In this document: positions 24,962 through 34,220 of the stretch, in pieces
Layout: every line of letters starts with the position of its first letter
How positions within the stretch are numbered: the first letter of the stretch is position 1
Origin: Lysobacter arenosi
GTDB lineage: Bacteria; Pseudomonadota; Gammaproteobacteria; Xanthomonadales; Xanthomonadaceae
Length of the DNA stretch: 64,000 nucleotides
Assembly: GCF_016613475.2 (NCBI RefSeq)
Contig: NZ_CP071517.1
Location: forward strand, 1-64,000
Direction: 5' to 3'
The notes under the pieces: model-generated
The model's database searches: none
The model's input: only the letters and a program-made list of their open reading frames with translations
Told to the model about the DNA's origin: nothing
Made by a program: the position numbers and the translations under genes

Positions 24962-26689
24962 TTACGGCTTGCCCGCTGCGTACTGCTCCAGACCCAGCAC
25001 GCCCAGACCCTGCTCGAAGCGGATATCCACCGGGATCTTCGCGTCCTTCAATCGTCCCAGATCGGCAGCGAGCTCCGGCTTGATCATGCCCAGCGTCTCG
25101 GTCATGCGCTTGGCCTCGGCATAGTCGCCGTCGCCCTGAACCTTGAGCAGCTTGGCGCTGAGGGCGTTCATCGCCGCGCGCATCTTCTCGAAGTCGACGC
25201 GATAACGGCCGTCCGGATCGCGGCTGAAAGCGCCCTGCTCGGCGAAGAAGTTGAAGCGCACCATGTTGGCCTTGCCGTGCGCATCGCTGGCGCCGAAGCG
25301 CACCGAGCGCAGGATGCCGGCGAGGAAGGTGACGTAGCCATCCATCAGCTTGCTCTCTTCCAGCTCGCCCTTGCGGCTGAGCGCATCGATCATGTACAGG
25401 CCGAGGATGTCGGCCTTGCCTTCCTCGAAGCTGGACGAGTATTCCTTCAGCGCCTCGTCGACCGTGCCCTTGCCGTCGAGCGTCTTCTTGATGCCCAGGC
25501 CGTGCGCGACCTCATGGAACATCACGTCCTCGAAGAACGCGTCGAAGGTGATGTGCTTGAGCTGGTCGGGCGCAATCAGTTCCTTCGCGATCGGCGTGAG
25601 GATGGCGTCGAACTTCGCCTTCATCACGTTCTCAAGCTGCAAACGACGGGTGCCCTTGGCCAGCTGCACTTCCTCGTCGTTGGGCAGGTTGATGGCGATG
25701 GTCTTGGCGCCGACGTTGGCGTTGCCGCCGTAGTAGACGACCTGGTAAGCGTTGAGGTCGGCCGCCGAGCCGGGCACTTCGGCCTTGTACTTGTCATCCA
25801 CCGGCAAGCCCTTCTGCAGCGCCGGCAGGAAGCTGGCGAAGCGGGCGAGCTTCTTGCTCCACTCCACGTCCTTGACCAGCACCAGCCCTTCGTACGCGGC
25901 CTTGTAACCGAACAGCTGGTCCTCGTAGGTCTCGATCGGGCCGATCACGATGTCGACCGGATTGGTCTTCATGTCCATCCAGGCCATGTCGCTGCGCCTG
26001 AAGTCGTCGTCGAGCAGCGCCTTGGCGCGCATGGTCAGGTAGTTCGCGAAGGACTTGTCCGCGCTCAGCGCGGCGGCCTCGCGCAGCAGCGCGGCGGCAC
26101 GTTCCAGGTCGGGCTTGTAGGCCTCGTGGTAGGGCACGGTGACCAGCTTGCCGCCGTCGCGGCGCAGCAGGGTGTAGTTGGAGGTCTTGTCAGGCAGTGC
26201 GGCCGCTTCGAATTCGGCCTTGCTCATGTCGGCCGGATAGAACGGTCCGCCCGGCGGGCGGGCGCCGACGCCGTCGATGATCGGCGTGTCCTCGTTGAGC
26301 CGGTCCCACGGGCCGAAGTTGACCTCGACCAGTTCACGCGTGGCCGCATCGGGCGCACGCGCGAGCAGGGCGGCGCGCTCGCCGTCCCAGGACTGCTTCC
26401 AGTAGATGTCGTTCATGACCTCGCTGGCCTGAACGAGCTTGGCGATCATGCGCTTGCCGGCATCGTCGAAACCCGACAGGTCGGCCTTGAGCGGCACCAC
26501 GGCGTAGTCGCCGGCATGGGCGGTGGCGTAGCTGGCCGCGGCGGTGGTTGCCTGCGCCGCCGGCTTGGCCGGCTCCTGCGGGGTTTGCGGCTTGCATGCG
26601 CTCAGGGCCAGGGCGGCCAGGCAGGCCACGGTGAGGGCGCGAAAACGGCGAGAGTGCAGGAGCGAGGCGGCGGGGATCGGAGCTGTCAT
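24962..26689 (-). CDS. Lipoprotein zinc peptidase of the M49 (dipeptidyl peptidase III) type
   Basis: A 575-residue exported metallopeptidase-like protein. Lipoprotein signal at the N-terminus ([16 protein letters not shown], lipobox LSAC), then an Ala/Pro linker. The zinc site reads HEVAHGLG (His392, His396), with the next motif [13 protein letters not shown] (Glu422/Glu423) resembling the EExxAD motif of M49. Most M49 enzymes have the hexapeptide HEXXGH; here it is a pentapeptide HEXXH, known in some bacterial and NUDIX-fused members. M49 enzymes remove dipeptides from the N-terminus of short peptides. A TAGGAT hexamer (26723-26728, minus) may be the promoter. Substrates are unknown. Confidence 0.85.
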   Translation of the reverse strand: MTAPIPAASLLHSRRFRALTVACLAALALSACKPQTPQEPAKPAAQATTAAASYATAHAGDYAVVPLKADLSGFDDAGKRMIAKLVQASEVMNDIYWKQSWDGERAALLARAPDAATRELVEVNFGPWDRLNEDTPIIDGVGARPPGGPFYPADMSKAEFEAAALPDKTSNYTLLRRDGGKLVTVPYHEAYKPDLERAAALLREAAALSADKSFANYLTMRAKALLDDDFRRSDMAWMDMKTNPVDIVIGPIETYEDQLFGYKAAYEGLVLVKDVEWSKKLARFASFLPALQKGLPVDDKYKAEVPGSAADLNAYQVVYYGGNANVGAKTIAINLPNDEEVQLAKGTRRLQLENVMKAKFDAILTPIAKELIAPDQLKHITFDAFFEDVMFHEVAHGLGIKKTLDGKGTVDEALKEYSSSFEEGKADILGLYMIDALSRKGELEESKLMDGYVTFLAGILRSVRFGASDAHGKANMVRFNFFAEQGAFSRDPDGRYRVDFEKMRAAMNALSAKLLKVQGDGDYAEAKRMTETLGMIKPELAADLGRLKDAKIPVDIRFEQGLGVLGLEQYAAGKP

Positions 26690-26766
26690 GGCGGCGGCAC
26701 GGCGTGGACAGGGAAAGTCGTCATCCTACGCCCGCGCCGGTGCGGCACGCATCGCAAAACGCGGGC

Positions 26767-26772
26767 TAGAAT
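26767..26772 (+). promoter_or_regulatory. Candidate -10 element adjoining the yqgE start
   Basis: TAGAAT with seven bases to the ATG at 26780, and no Shine-Dalgarno sequence. Transcription would start at or one base before the start codon. The hexamer overlaps an in-frame upstream ATG at 26771. Confidence 0.45.
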
Positions 26773-26779
26773 GTTGGCC

Positions 26780-27346
26780 ATGTCAGTGACTCCCACGCCA
26801 CTTGCCAACCAGCTGCTGATCGCGTTGCCGGCCCTGGCCGATTCCAACTTCGCCCGCAGCGTCGCCCTGATCTGCCAGCACGACGCCGATGGCGCGATGG
26901 GCCTGGTCGTCAATCGCCCGTCCGAGTACACGCTGGGCGAAGTCTTCGGCCAGATGGGCCTGGAAGGCGGCGACCCGTCGCTGCGGTCGCAGATCGTCCT
27001 CGCCGGCGGCCCGGTCCATCCCGAGCGCGGCTTCGTCCTGCACGACGGCGGCTCGCAGTGGGATTCGACGCTGGCCATCACCGAGCGGCTGTTCCTGACC
27101 ACCTCGCGTGACATCCTCGAAGCGATGGCGCGGGGCGATGGCCCCGACAACGCGATCGTCGCGCTGGGGTGCGCCGGCTGGGGTTCCGGGCAGCTCGAGC
27201 AGGAACTCACCGAGAACGACTGGCTGACCGCGCCCGCCGATGCCGAGCTGCTGTTCGAACTGCCGCTGGACGCGCGCTGGCAGGCGGCCGCCGGACGCAT
27301 CGGCGTCGATTTCGCGTACCTGGCCGACTACTCCGGGCACGCCTGA
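26780..27346 (+). CDS. yqgE: YqgE/AlgH family protein
   Basis: A 188-residue protein of the UPF0301 (YqgE/AlgH) family, unknown in biochemical function and linked by name to alginate regulation in Pseudomonas. Motifs: [57 protein letters not shown] and [16 protein letters not shown]. The TGA stop overlaps the ATG of ruvX by one base. The operon yqgE-ruvX-pyrB is a usual arrangement in Xanthomonadales. Confidence 0.95.
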   Translation: MSVTPTPLANQLLIALPALADSNFARSVALICQHDADGAMGLVVNRPSEYTLGEVFGQMGLEGGDPSLRSQIVLAGGPVHPERGFVLHDGGSQWDSTLAITERLFLTTSRDILEAMARGDGPDNAIVALGCAGWGSGQLEQELTENDWLTAPADAELLFELPLDARWQAAAGRIGVDFAYLADYSGHA

Positions 27347-27843
27347 TGGCGGGCACCGCGGACAAGGCGTCATCGATCCGGCGCGACGGCACCGTGCTCG
27401 GCTTCGACGTCGGCGCACGCCGGATAGGCGTCGCGGTCGCCAGCGCCTTCGGCCATGGCGCGCGCGCACTGGCGGTCATCGACGTCCACGGCCACGGCCC
27501 GGACTGGGCCGCGATCGACCGGCTGCGCAGCGAGTGGCGCCCCGACGGCCTGATCGTCGGCGACCCGATGAGCCTGGACGGTGGCGACCAGCCGATCCGC
27601 GTGCGCGCCCATGCATTCGCGCGCGAACTGCACACGCGTTACGGGCTGCCGGTGGTGCTGGTCGACGAGCGCATGAGTTCGATCGAGGCCGCGCAGCGCT
27701 TCGCCTCCGATCGCGCCGAGGGCCGCAAGCGCCGCCGTGACGCCGAGGCGCTGGATGCGGTGGCGGCGGCGGTGATCATCGAACGCTGGCTGGCCGCGCC
27801 GGACGACGCCCTCGACCTTTCCGAACTTCCCCATCCCACTTGA
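27346..27843 (+). CDS. ruvX: Putative pre-16S rRNA nuclease / Holliday junction resolvase-like protein
   Basis: RNase H-fold nuclease (YqgF family) that in E. coli takes part in maturing the 5' end of 16S rRNA. 165 residues. Motifs: VLGFDVGARRIGVAVA (first acidic residue), LIVGDPMSLDG, VVLVDERMSSIEA (second acidic), and RRRDAEALDAVAAAVIIERWL with the last Asp. Translationally coupled to yqgE (one-base overlap). pyrB starts 43 bases downstream. Confidence 0.95.
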   Translation: MAGTADKASSIRRDGTVLGFDVGARRIGVAVASAFGHGARALAVIDVHGHGPDWAAIDRLRSEWRPDGLIVGDPMSLDGGDQPIRVRAHAFARELHTRYGLPVVLVDERMSSIEAAQRFASDRAEGRKRRRDAEALDAVAAAVIIERWLAAPDDALDLSELPHPT

Positions 27844-27886
27844 GCCGGTGGGCCTCGCGCCGATCGGACCGCCTGCACAAGCACCC

Positions 27887-28815
27887 ATGAACTCACCGCA
27901 TACGCACCTGCCGCGCCACCTGCTGACCCTGCAAGACCTCGAACGCGGCACGCTCGATGCGTTGCTGGTGCGTGCGCAGGCGTTCGCCGAAGGTCACTAC
28001 GACCGCCGCGCGCTCGACGGCATCGCCGTATGCACGCTGTTCTTCGAACCGTCCACGCGTACGCGCATGAGCTTCACCCTCGCGGCGCAGCGGCTGGGCG
28101 CGGACGTGATCAACTTCGACGCCTCGACGTCGTCGACGCGCAAGGGCGAGACCGCGCTGGACACGCTGAAGAACCTTGAGGCGATGGGCGTGCGCGGTTT
28201 CGTCGTGCGCCACCATGAGGACGGTGCGGTCGCGGCGCTGTCACGCCATGCCGAGGACGGTACGGTGCTGGTCAACGCCGGCGACGGACGCAGCGCGCAC
28301 CCGACCCAGGGCCTGCTCGACATGCTGACCCTGCGCCAGGCCAAGGGCGCCGACTTCTCGAAGCTGAAGGTGCTGGTCGTTGGCGACGTCAAGCATTCGC
28401 GCGTCGCACGCTCGGACCTGCAGGCGCTGCGCACTCGGCACCGGCGACATCCGCGTCTGCGGCCCGGCCTCGCTGCTGCCGGACGACGGCACGCTGCAAG
28501 GCTGCAACGTTTCGCACGACCTGGATGCCGCGCTCGAAGGTGTCGACGCGGTGATGATGCTGCGCCTGCAGCGCGAGCGCATGGAAGAAGGCCTGATCGC
28601 CTCGCTCGACGATTACCACCGCGATTTCGGCCTGACCAGCACGCGCGTCAAGCGCGCCGCGGCCGACGCCGTGGTGATGCACCCGGGCCCGATCAACCGC
28701 GGCGTCGAGATCACCGACGAAGTCGCCGACGGCCCGCAGTCGCTGATCCTGCGCCAGGGTCAGCAATGGCGTGGCGGTGCGGATGGCGGTGCTGGAAGCG
28801 CTGTTGCGCGGCTAG
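27887..28815 (+). pseudogene. pyrB: Aspartate carbamoyltransferase catalytic subunit, interrupted by two frameshifts
   Basis: Catalyses the first committed pyrimidine step, carbamoyl phosphate plus aspartate to carbamoyl aspartate. The 5' part (27887 to about 28436) reads cleanly: FFEPSTRTRMSFTLAAQRLG, STRKGETALDTL, HPTQGLLDMLTL. Near 28430-28436 the frame shifts by +1; two bases appear to be missing in the ALRTLGTGD region. The second frame carries IRVCGPASLLPDDGTL, VMMLRLQRERM and HPGPINRGVEI up to about 28757. A further single-base excess in a GGG run at 28757-28759 moves to the third frame, ending SNGVAVRMAVLEALLRG at TAG 28813. Every conserved segment survives, so the damage is very recent or is a sequencing error. 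If real, pyrimidine synthesis would be impaired. Confidence 0.88.
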
Positions 28816-28818
28816 GCC

Positions 28819-28844
28819 TCCTTCGACTTCGCTGCGTCGAAGGA
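28819..28844. terminator. Hairpin between convergent pyrB and hydrolase
   Basis: Arms TCCTTCGAC and GTCGAAGGA (9 pairs) with an 8-base loop, filling the 30-base gap between the two converging genes. Likely an end signal for both; no T-run. Confidence 0.55.
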
Positions 28845-28845
28845 C

Positions 28846-29637
28846 TCAGCGCCTCTGCGCCCACACCCACTCCCACAGCTCCGGCATCGCATACGCCGGA
28901 TCCCACACGTCGTGCCCCACGCCAGGCAGTTCGCTGTAGCGCACATCCGCGCCGACGCGGCGTAGGGCCTCGTCCATGTGCCGCGACTGGTCCGGCGTGA
29001 CCGCCTCGTCCTTGGCGCCATGGAACAGCCACATCGGAATGTGCTGCAGCCTTTGCGCCGCGGCCGCGAACGGGTCCGGTGCCTGCGCCACGCCCTCGAC
29101 CTGCAGGCGCTCGGGCACGCCGGGCGGCTGCGTGATGCCGCCGCAGACCGGCACCAGCGCGGCGAAACGCAGCGGCTCCATCAGCGCCAGTTCGTACGCG
29201 CCGTAGCCGCCACGTGACAATCCGGTCAGGACGATGCGGTGCTTGTCGCCGTCGAACTCGCGCACGCTCGCATCGAGTGCGGCCAATGCCATGCGCGCAA
29301 TGGCGCCGTCCCAGGACCGGCCTTCGGGCGACTGCGGCATCACCACGATCGCCGGGAAGTCGGCCAGGTGCTGGCGCAGGTGGGGACCCAGGCCAACCTC
29401 GGTCTGTTTGCGGTTGTCGCTGCCACGCTCGCCGGAGCCGTGCAGGAACAGGATCACCGGCGGATGGCGACCGCCGGCCTGCGCCGACGGCACGAACACC
29501 TGGTAGCGATACGTGGTGCCTTCCACCTGCAGCTCGCGCTCGACGAAACGGCCGCTGGCTTCACGCGCCGGCCGATGCACGCAGGCGGTGGTCAATGCGA
29601 CGAGCAACAGGACGAGCAGCCGGGAAACGTTCGACAT
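28846..29637 (-). CDS. Lipoprotein alpha/beta hydrolase (esterase / prolyl-oligopeptidase-like)
   Basis: A 263-residue exported hydrolase. Lipoprotein signal LLVLLLVALTTACVHRP (lipobox TTAC). The catalytic core shows PPVILFLHGSGERGSDNRKQ (oxyanion loop), VLTGLSRGGYGAYELAL (nucleophile GLSRG), LFHGAKDEAVTPDQ (Asp) and LPGVGHDVWDPAY (His). This arrangement is like phospholipase/carboxylesterase and dienelactone-hydrolase-type proteins in bacterial envelopes. The substrate cannot be told. It is 53 bases downstream of mgtE on the same strand. Confidence 0.88.
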   Translation of the reverse strand: MSNVSRLLVLLLVALTTACVHRPAREASGRFVERELQVEGTTYRYQVFVPSAQAGGRHPPVILFLHGSGERGSDNRKQTEVGLGPHLRQHLADFPAIVVMPQSPEGRSWDGAIARMALAALDASVREFDGDKHRIVLTGLSRGGYGAYELALMEPLRFAALVPVCGGITQPPGVPERLQVEGVAQAPDPFAAAAQRLQHIPMWLFHGAKDEAVTPDQSRHMDEALRRVGADVRYSELPGVGHDVWDPAYAMPELWEWVWAQRR

Positions 29638-29690
29638 CGACGGGCCTCCGGAATGCGGAGCAAGGACGGGCGAACGCTATCGCAGGAGCG

Positions 29691-31052
29691 CTAGCGCAAC
29701 AGAATCAGCGTCGCCAGGCCGAGGAAGGTGAAGAAACCCATGACGTCGGTGACGGTGGTCAGGAAGATGCCGCTGGCCAACGCCGGATCGAAACCCGCGC
29801 GCCGCAACGTCACTGGCACCAGCACGCCCGCCACTGCCGCGAACAGCAGGTTGAGGGTCAGGGCGATGCCGATCACGATGGAAAGGCCGACGCTGTGGAA
29901 CCACAGCAGCACGATCAGCGCCAGCAGCGTGCCCAGCACCAGGCCGTTGAGCAGCGCCACGCGTGCTTCCTTCCACAGCAGCGTGCGCACGTTGGCCGCG
30001 CCGACCTGGCCCAGGGCCAGGCCGCGCACCATCAGCGCCAGCACCTGCGTGCCGGCGTTGCCGCCCATGCCGGCGACGATCGGCATCAGCACTGCCAGCG
30101 CCACCAGTTTGTCGATGGTGTCGGCGAATTCGCCGACCACGCTGGCGGCCAGGAACGCCGTGCCCAGGTTGATCGACAGCCAGATCAGGCGCCGGCGCAT
30201 CGCGCGCCAGACCGGGCTGAAGAGGTCTTCGTCCTCGTCCAGGCCGGCCGCGCTCAGGGCCTGGTGTTCGGCCTGGTTGCGGATGATGTCGACGACGTCG
30301 TCGATGGTGATGCGGCCGAGCAGGATATTGTTCTCGTCGACCACCGGCGCGCTGAGCCAGTCATGGTCGGAGAACTTGCGCGCGACTTCGTTCGCCGATT
30401 CCTCGACGTCGATGGCGGCCTGCTCGTCGTCGATCAGCTTGTTGATCGGCGTGCCCGGGTCGTGCGTCAGCAGCGCGGCCAGCGCCAGCCGGCCCAGGTA
30501 CTGGTGGCGACGGCTGACCACGTACAGGTGGTCGGTGTGCTCGGGCAGTTCGCCGCGCAGGCGCAGGTAGCGCAGCACGACGTCGACGGTGGTGTCGGTG
30601 CGCACCGTCACCACGTCGGGGTTCATCAGGCGGCCGGCGGTGTCCTCCGGGTACGACAGCACCTGCTCGAGCCGTTCCCGGTTCTCGCGGTCCATCGACT
30701 TGAGGACTTCGTCGATGACCGTGTCGGGCAGGTCCTCGACCAGGTCGGCAAGGTCGTCGATTTCCAGCTCGGAGGCCGCGGCGATGATCTCGTCCGGGTC
30801 CATCTCCGCCAGCAGGCTCTCGCGCACTTCGTCGCCGACGTGGACCAGCACCTCGCCGTCGTCCTCGGCATCGACCAGGCCCCACACGATCGTGCGCTTG
30901 GCCGGCGGCAGCGATTCGAGCAGGTTGCCGATCTCGGCGGGGGAGAGCGTGTTGACCAGCCGGCGCACCGGACCCAGACGGCCACTGTCGAGCGCATCGG
31001 AAAGCAGGCGCAGCTGTCGTGCGGTCTTGTCGTGGCGGACGGCTTCGGCCAT
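29691..31052 (-). CDS. mgtE: Magnesium transporter MgtE
   Basis: Homodimeric Mg2+ channel in the inner membrane. 453 residues from the chosen ATG. Order: cytoplasmic N domain of helical repeats (EIGNLLESLPPAKR, DDLADLVEDLPDTVIDEVL), a pair of CBS domains (about 135-255, LMNPDVVTVRTDTTVDVVL to ILLGRITIDDVVDII), a connecting helix, and five membrane helices with the pore motif PIVAGMGGNAGTQVLALMVRGLALG. The start MAEAVRHDK is preferred; an ATG 21 bases upstream would add MRHRKPR. Mg2+-dependent gating by the N and CBS domains is known for the family. The hydrolase gene follows. Confidence 0.96.
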   Translation of the reverse strand: MAEAVRHDKTARQLRLLSDALDSGRLGPVRRLVNTLSPAEIGNLLESLPPAKRTIVWGLVDAEDDGEVLVHVGDEVRESLLAEMDPDEIIAAASELEIDDLADLVEDLPDTVIDEVLKSMDRENRERLEQVLSYPEDTAGRLMNPDVVTVRTDTTVDVVLRYLRLRGELPEHTDHLYVVSRRHQYLGRLALAALLTHDPGTPINKLIDDEQAAIDVEESANEVARKFSDHDWLSAPVVDENNILLGRITIDDVVDIIRNQAEHQALSAAGLDEDEDLFSPVWRAMRRRLIWLSINLGTAFLAASVVGEFADTIDKLVALAVLMPIVAGMGGNAGTQVLALMVRGLALGQVGAANVRTLLWKEARVALLNGLVLGTLLALIVLLWFHSVGLSIVIGIALTLNLLFAAVAGVLVPVTLRRAGFDPALASGIFLTTVTDVMGFFTFLGLATLILLR

Positions 31053-31181
31053 GCGGGGCTTCCGGTGGCGCATCGCACCACGATGGCGCGACAGGGCTAG
31101 GTGTTCATGGCGCGCATTATCGCCCCTGGGACCGATAAAGCCCAGCCCGGAGAAGCTGCGTGATCCATGGTGCGCCTGTGG

Positions 31182-32912
31182 TCAGCTGCGATGCGCCGGC
31201 GCGTTGCCGTGGATCCACTCTTCGATCGCCATGCGGTCGCGCGCGCGCAGCAGTGCCGGTGCACTGGCCTTCAACTGTGCCAGGTTGCAATGGCGGATGG
31301 TCCGGCGCAGTTCCAGCAGCGTCGCCGGGTGCAGGCTGAACTCCGTCAGGCCCAGCGCCAGCAGCATCGGCGCGAAGTGCGGATCACCGGCCATCTCGCC
31401 GCAGACCGCAACCGGCTTGCCGCGCTTCTCGCCGAGGCGGATCACGTCGCGGACCAGGCGGATCACCGCCGGATGGAGCGGTGTGTAGAGGTTGGTCAGC
31501 GCTTCGTTGTTGCGGTCGGCGGCGAGCAGGTACTGGACCAGGTCGTTGGTGCCGATCGACAGGAAGTCGACCGAGCCGATGAAGGTCGGCAATGCGATGG
31601 CGGCGGCCGGCACTTCGATCATTGCGCCCAGCGGCACCTGCTCGGCCACCTCGTGGCCTTCCTCGCGCAGCTGCACGGTGACGCGCTTGAGCATGCTGCG
31701 CACTGCGCGCACTTCCTCGCGGCTGCTGATCATCGGCAGCAGGATGCGCAGGGGCCCATAGCCGGAGGCGCGCACCAGGGCGCGCAGCTGCGACTCGAGC
31801 AGCCCGGAACGCGCCAGCGACAGGCGCACGCCGCGCAGTCCGAGCGCCGGATTGGGTTCGTCGCGCAGCGCCAGGCCGGTGCGATCGGCCTTGTCGGCGC
31901 CCAGGTCGAGCGTGCGGATGGTGACCGTGCGGCCGGTCATGCCGAGCACGACGTCGCGGTAGACGCGGAACTGCTCATCCTCGTCGGGCAGTTCGTTGCG
32001 CTGCAGGAACAGGAACTCGGTGCGATACAGGCCGACACCGGCCGCGCCCAGCGCATGCGCCTCGGCGACGTCGTCGCGCGACTCGGCGTTGGCGAACAGT
32101 TTGACGTCGACGCCGTCGATGGTGCGGGTCGGCTCGCGGCGCAGGCGGTGCAGTTGCTTGCGCTCGCGCGCCAGTTCGCGCACGCGGCCGCGATGCCCGC
32201 GCAGGTCGTTGGCGTCAGGCTCCAGCACCACCCGGCCGGTGGCGCCGTCGACGGCGAGCACGTCGCCATCGTTGATCTTCTGCATCGCCTGCGCGGCGCC
32301 GACGACGTAGGGCAGGTGCAGGCTGCGCGCCAGGATCGCGCTGTGCGACAGGATGCTGCCGCTGGTGGTGACGATCGCCATCACCCCCTGGGCCTGCAAC
32401 TGCACCAGTTCGGCGGGGGCGACGTTGTCGGTGACCAGGATCTCGCCGGCGACGCCGGAGATGCCGTTGTCGTGGCGGTGCAGGGCGGCATGGACGCGAC
32501 CGATGACCTGGTCGATGTCGTCGACGCGGCTGCGGAAGTAGGCATCGTCCATGGCCTGGAAGACCGAGGCGATGCGGTCGCGCTGCAGGCGCAATGCGTA
32601 ATCGGCGGAGTAGCGGCCGGTGCGGATCAGTTCGTCCAGGCCGCTGAGCAGCTCCGGGTCGTCGAGCAGCAGGCTGTGCAGGTCGAGGAATTCGCCGACT
32701 TCATGCACCAGGGCGCCATGCAGTCGCTCGCGCAGCGCGAACATCTCGTTGCGGACGGTGGCGATGGCGGCGTGCAGGCGCGCGACTTCGGCTTCGACCG
32801 CCTTGGCCGGGATATGCTCCTCCAGCACCTCGAGCACGTGCGGCAGGCGGACACGGGCGCGGCCAAGGGCGCTTCCGCGCGATGCACCGTGTCCATTGAA
32901 CTCCTGCCTCAT
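31182..32912 (-). CDS. ptsI: Phosphoenolpyruvate-protein phosphotransferase (PTS enzyme I)
   Basis: Takes the phosphate from PEP and passes it to HPr. 576 residues, full length. The phosphoacceptor is His190 in TTSGSILSHSAILARSL. PEP-binding region: GLYRTEFLFLQRNELPDEDEQ, LPMISSREEVRAV, MIEVPAAAI, DFLSIGTNDLVQYLLAADRNN, and the active-site Cys in GKPVAVCGEMAGD. It is last in the chain EIIA-HPr-EI and 27 bases from HPr. No PTS sugar permease is seen nearby, so the phosphate probably serves regulation. Confidence 0.97.
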   Translation of the reverse strand: MRQEFNGHGASRGSALGRARVRLPHVLEVLEEHIPAKAVEAEVARLHAAIATVRNEMFALRERLHGALVHEVGEFLDLHSLLLDDPELLSGLDELIRTGRYSADYALRLQRDRIASVFQAMDDAYFRSRVDDIDQVIGRVHAALHRHDNGISGVAGEILVTDNVAPAELVQLQAQGVMAIVTTSGSILSHSAILARSLHLPYVVGAAQAMQKINDGDVLAVDGATGRVVLEPDANDLRGHRGRVRELARERKQLHRLRREPTRTIDGVDVKLFANAESRDDVAEAHALGAAGVGLYRTEFLFLQRNELPDEDEQFRVYRDVVLGMTGRTVTIRTLDLGADKADRTGLALRDEPNPALGLRGVRLSLARSGLLESQLRALVRASGYGPLRILLPMISSREEVRAVRSMLKRVTVQLREEGHEVAEQVPLGAMIEVPAAAIALPTFIGSVDFLSIGTNDLVQYLLAADRNNEALTNLYTPLHPAVIRLVRDVIRLGEKRGKPVAVCGEMAGDPHFAPMLLALGLTEFSLHPATLLELRRTIRHCNLAQLKASAPALLRARDRMAIEEWIHGNAPAHRS

Positions 32913-32939
32913 CCCTTTCCCCGCTGGTGTGGTGGTGCG

Positions 32940-33209
32940 TCAGCTATCTTCGTCGAAGCGGCGCTCGAACAGCGATATCACCGCCTGCGCGGCATTGGCC
33001 TCGTCTTCGCCCTCGACCCGCAGCTTGACCTGCGTGCCCTGTCCGGCGGCCAGCAACATCACGCCCATGATGCTCTTGGCATTGACCTCGCGGCCCTTGG
33101 CGGTAAGCGTGGCGCTGCTGCGGAAACCCGACAGCGCCTGCACCAGCTTGGCAGTCGCGCGCGCGTGCAGGCCGAGGCGATTGGTGACGGTCAATTCGTG
33201 TTCGATCAT
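32940..33209 (-). CDS. ptsH: Phosphocarrier protein HPr
   Basis: An 89-residue HPr. His15 in RLGLHARATA accepts phosphate from enzyme I, and Ser46 in NAKSIMGVMLL is the regulatory site that HprK can phosphorylate. Both residues are intact, and hprK lies about 2.4 kb upstream on the same strand, so the two inputs can meet on this one protein. A good ribosome site (AGGAA) stands before the ATG at 33209. It might equally be called npr because of the rpoN neighbourhood. Confidence 0.95.
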   Translation of the reverse strand: MIEHELTVTNRLGLHARATAKLVQALSGFRSSATLTAKGREVNAKSIMGVMLLAAGQGTQVKLRVEGEDEANAAQAVISLFERRFDEDS

Positions 33210-33324
33210 CGCCGATTCCTCGCTCCCGCTACGCGCCCGTTGCCGCACCGGCAGGCCAAGTCACGCTTGCATTGCCAACGCCATTCCATTTCGTCCTGTC
33301 CATTTCGTAGTGCCGGGGAAGTTC

Positions 33325-33717
33325 TCACGCTTCATCCACGATCACGCCATTGCGCGCCCCGGCGGCGGCCACGGCGGGCAGCTCGTCCAGGGTCAGGTCG
33401 GCGTAATTCATTACCCGCAACAGCATCGGCAGGCTCAGCGCCGACACGCGCCGTACCGGCGTGCCCAGGCGGGCGACCTTGGCCGCGAGGTTGCTCGGCG
33501 TGGCGCCATACAGATCGGTCAGCACCAGCACGCCTTCGCCGCCGTCGACCCGGCGCAGTGCGGCGCTCGCCAGCGGCAGCAGGGCATCGGGGTCGCCGTC
33601 GAACGGCACCTCCAGTGCTTCGGTGCGCAGCGGCAGCGGACGCATCAGGCGCCCGGCCACCGCGATCAACGCGTTGCCAATGCCTTCATGGGTGATCAGG
33701 AGGATGCCGACGGCCAT
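33325..33717 (-). CDS. PTS EIIA component, mannose/fructose type
   Basis: A 130-residue EIIA-Man-like protein. The phosphorylated His10 is in ILLITHEGIG; GVLVLTDLYGATPSNLA is the second signature of the fold. In Xanthomonadales this protein is fed by the adjacent HPr and EI, and a single EIIA with no IIB or IIC partners points to signalling. It starts 115 bases upstream of HPr. A 210-base gap with a terminator separates it from the small lipoprotein gene upstream. Confidence 0.93.
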   Translation of the reverse strand: MAVGILLITHEGIGNALIAVAGRLMRPLPLRTEALEVPFDGDPDALLPLASAALRRVDGGEGVLVLTDLYGATPSNLAAKVARLGTPVRRVSALSLPMLLRVMNYADLTLDELPAVAAAGARNGVIVDEA

Positions 33718-33845
33718 GCCGCCAAATTAGCAGAGCCGGGTGACGAGCCGGAAGCGCCGTGACGTCGATCGCGCGATGGAGGGTGGCAATCCCGGGGCCG
33801 GCGGACGACTTCGGCAGGTTTCGACCCTGTCTGCGGGGCCCGTGC

Positions 33846-33877
33846 ACAAAGAAGCGGCCCGCATCGCTGCGGGCCGC
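33846..33877 (-). terminator. Terminator of the EF-hand / lipoprotein pair
   Basis: Arms GCGGCCCGCA and TGCGGGCCGC (10 pairs, 4-base loop). On the minus strand the stem is followed by TTCTTTGT, so it works for the lipoprotein gene at 33928-34206. The remaining sequence to the EIIA start (33718-33845) holds nothing recognised. Confidence 0.8.
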
Positions 33878-33927
33878 GGTTGGCGATCGCCGGAGCGACC
33901 GCGTGGTCGCCGCCGATGACAGGGGCA

Positions 33928-34206
33928 TCATTTCGACGGCGGGGTGGTGTCGTCCTTCGGTGGCGTCTGATCGCCTTCGACCGGCGGCGGTGTCGGCGCG
34001 CCCGATTCCGGAGTCGTCGCCGGTGGCGTGGTGGTGTCGGCCGGCGGTGTGGTCGTGTCAGGTGGTGGCGCCTCGACCGGCGGTGGCGTCTCCACAGGGA
34101 CAGGCGTCGTGGTCTCGGTCTTCTGGCAGCCGCCCAGGGCCAGCGCCGCCGAGGTAAGCACCAGGACGAGGGCACCGAGTATCGGATGGGACTGGGTTGC
34201 TCTCAT
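33928..34206 (-). CDS. Pro/Thr-rich small lipoprotein
   Basis: A 92-residue protein with a lipoprotein signal (LGALVLVLTSAALALGGCQK, lipobox LGGC). The rest is low-complexity: repeats of Thr-Pro, Asp-Thr and Pro-Pro (TTTPPADTTTPPATT and similar), charged near the end (DDTTPPSK). Likely an unstructured outer-membrane or periplasmic tether. AGGAGG lies before the ATG at 34206. Its start is 14 bases after the stop of the EF-hand protein, so the two are co-transcribed and end at the terminator downstream. No family is recognised. Confidence 0.8.
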   Translation of the reverse strand: MRATQSHPILGALVLVLTSAALALGGCQKTETTTPVPVETPPPVEAPPPDTTTPPADTTTPPATTPESGAPTPPPVEGDQTPPKDDTTPPSK

Positions 34207-34220
34207 GGATTGCCTCCTCA

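Noticed and set aside
24383..26779. Extension of the yqgE frame 2.4 kb upstream
   Set aside because: The upstream part is the antisense of tag and the M49 peptidase; YqgE proteins begin at the ATG at 26780.
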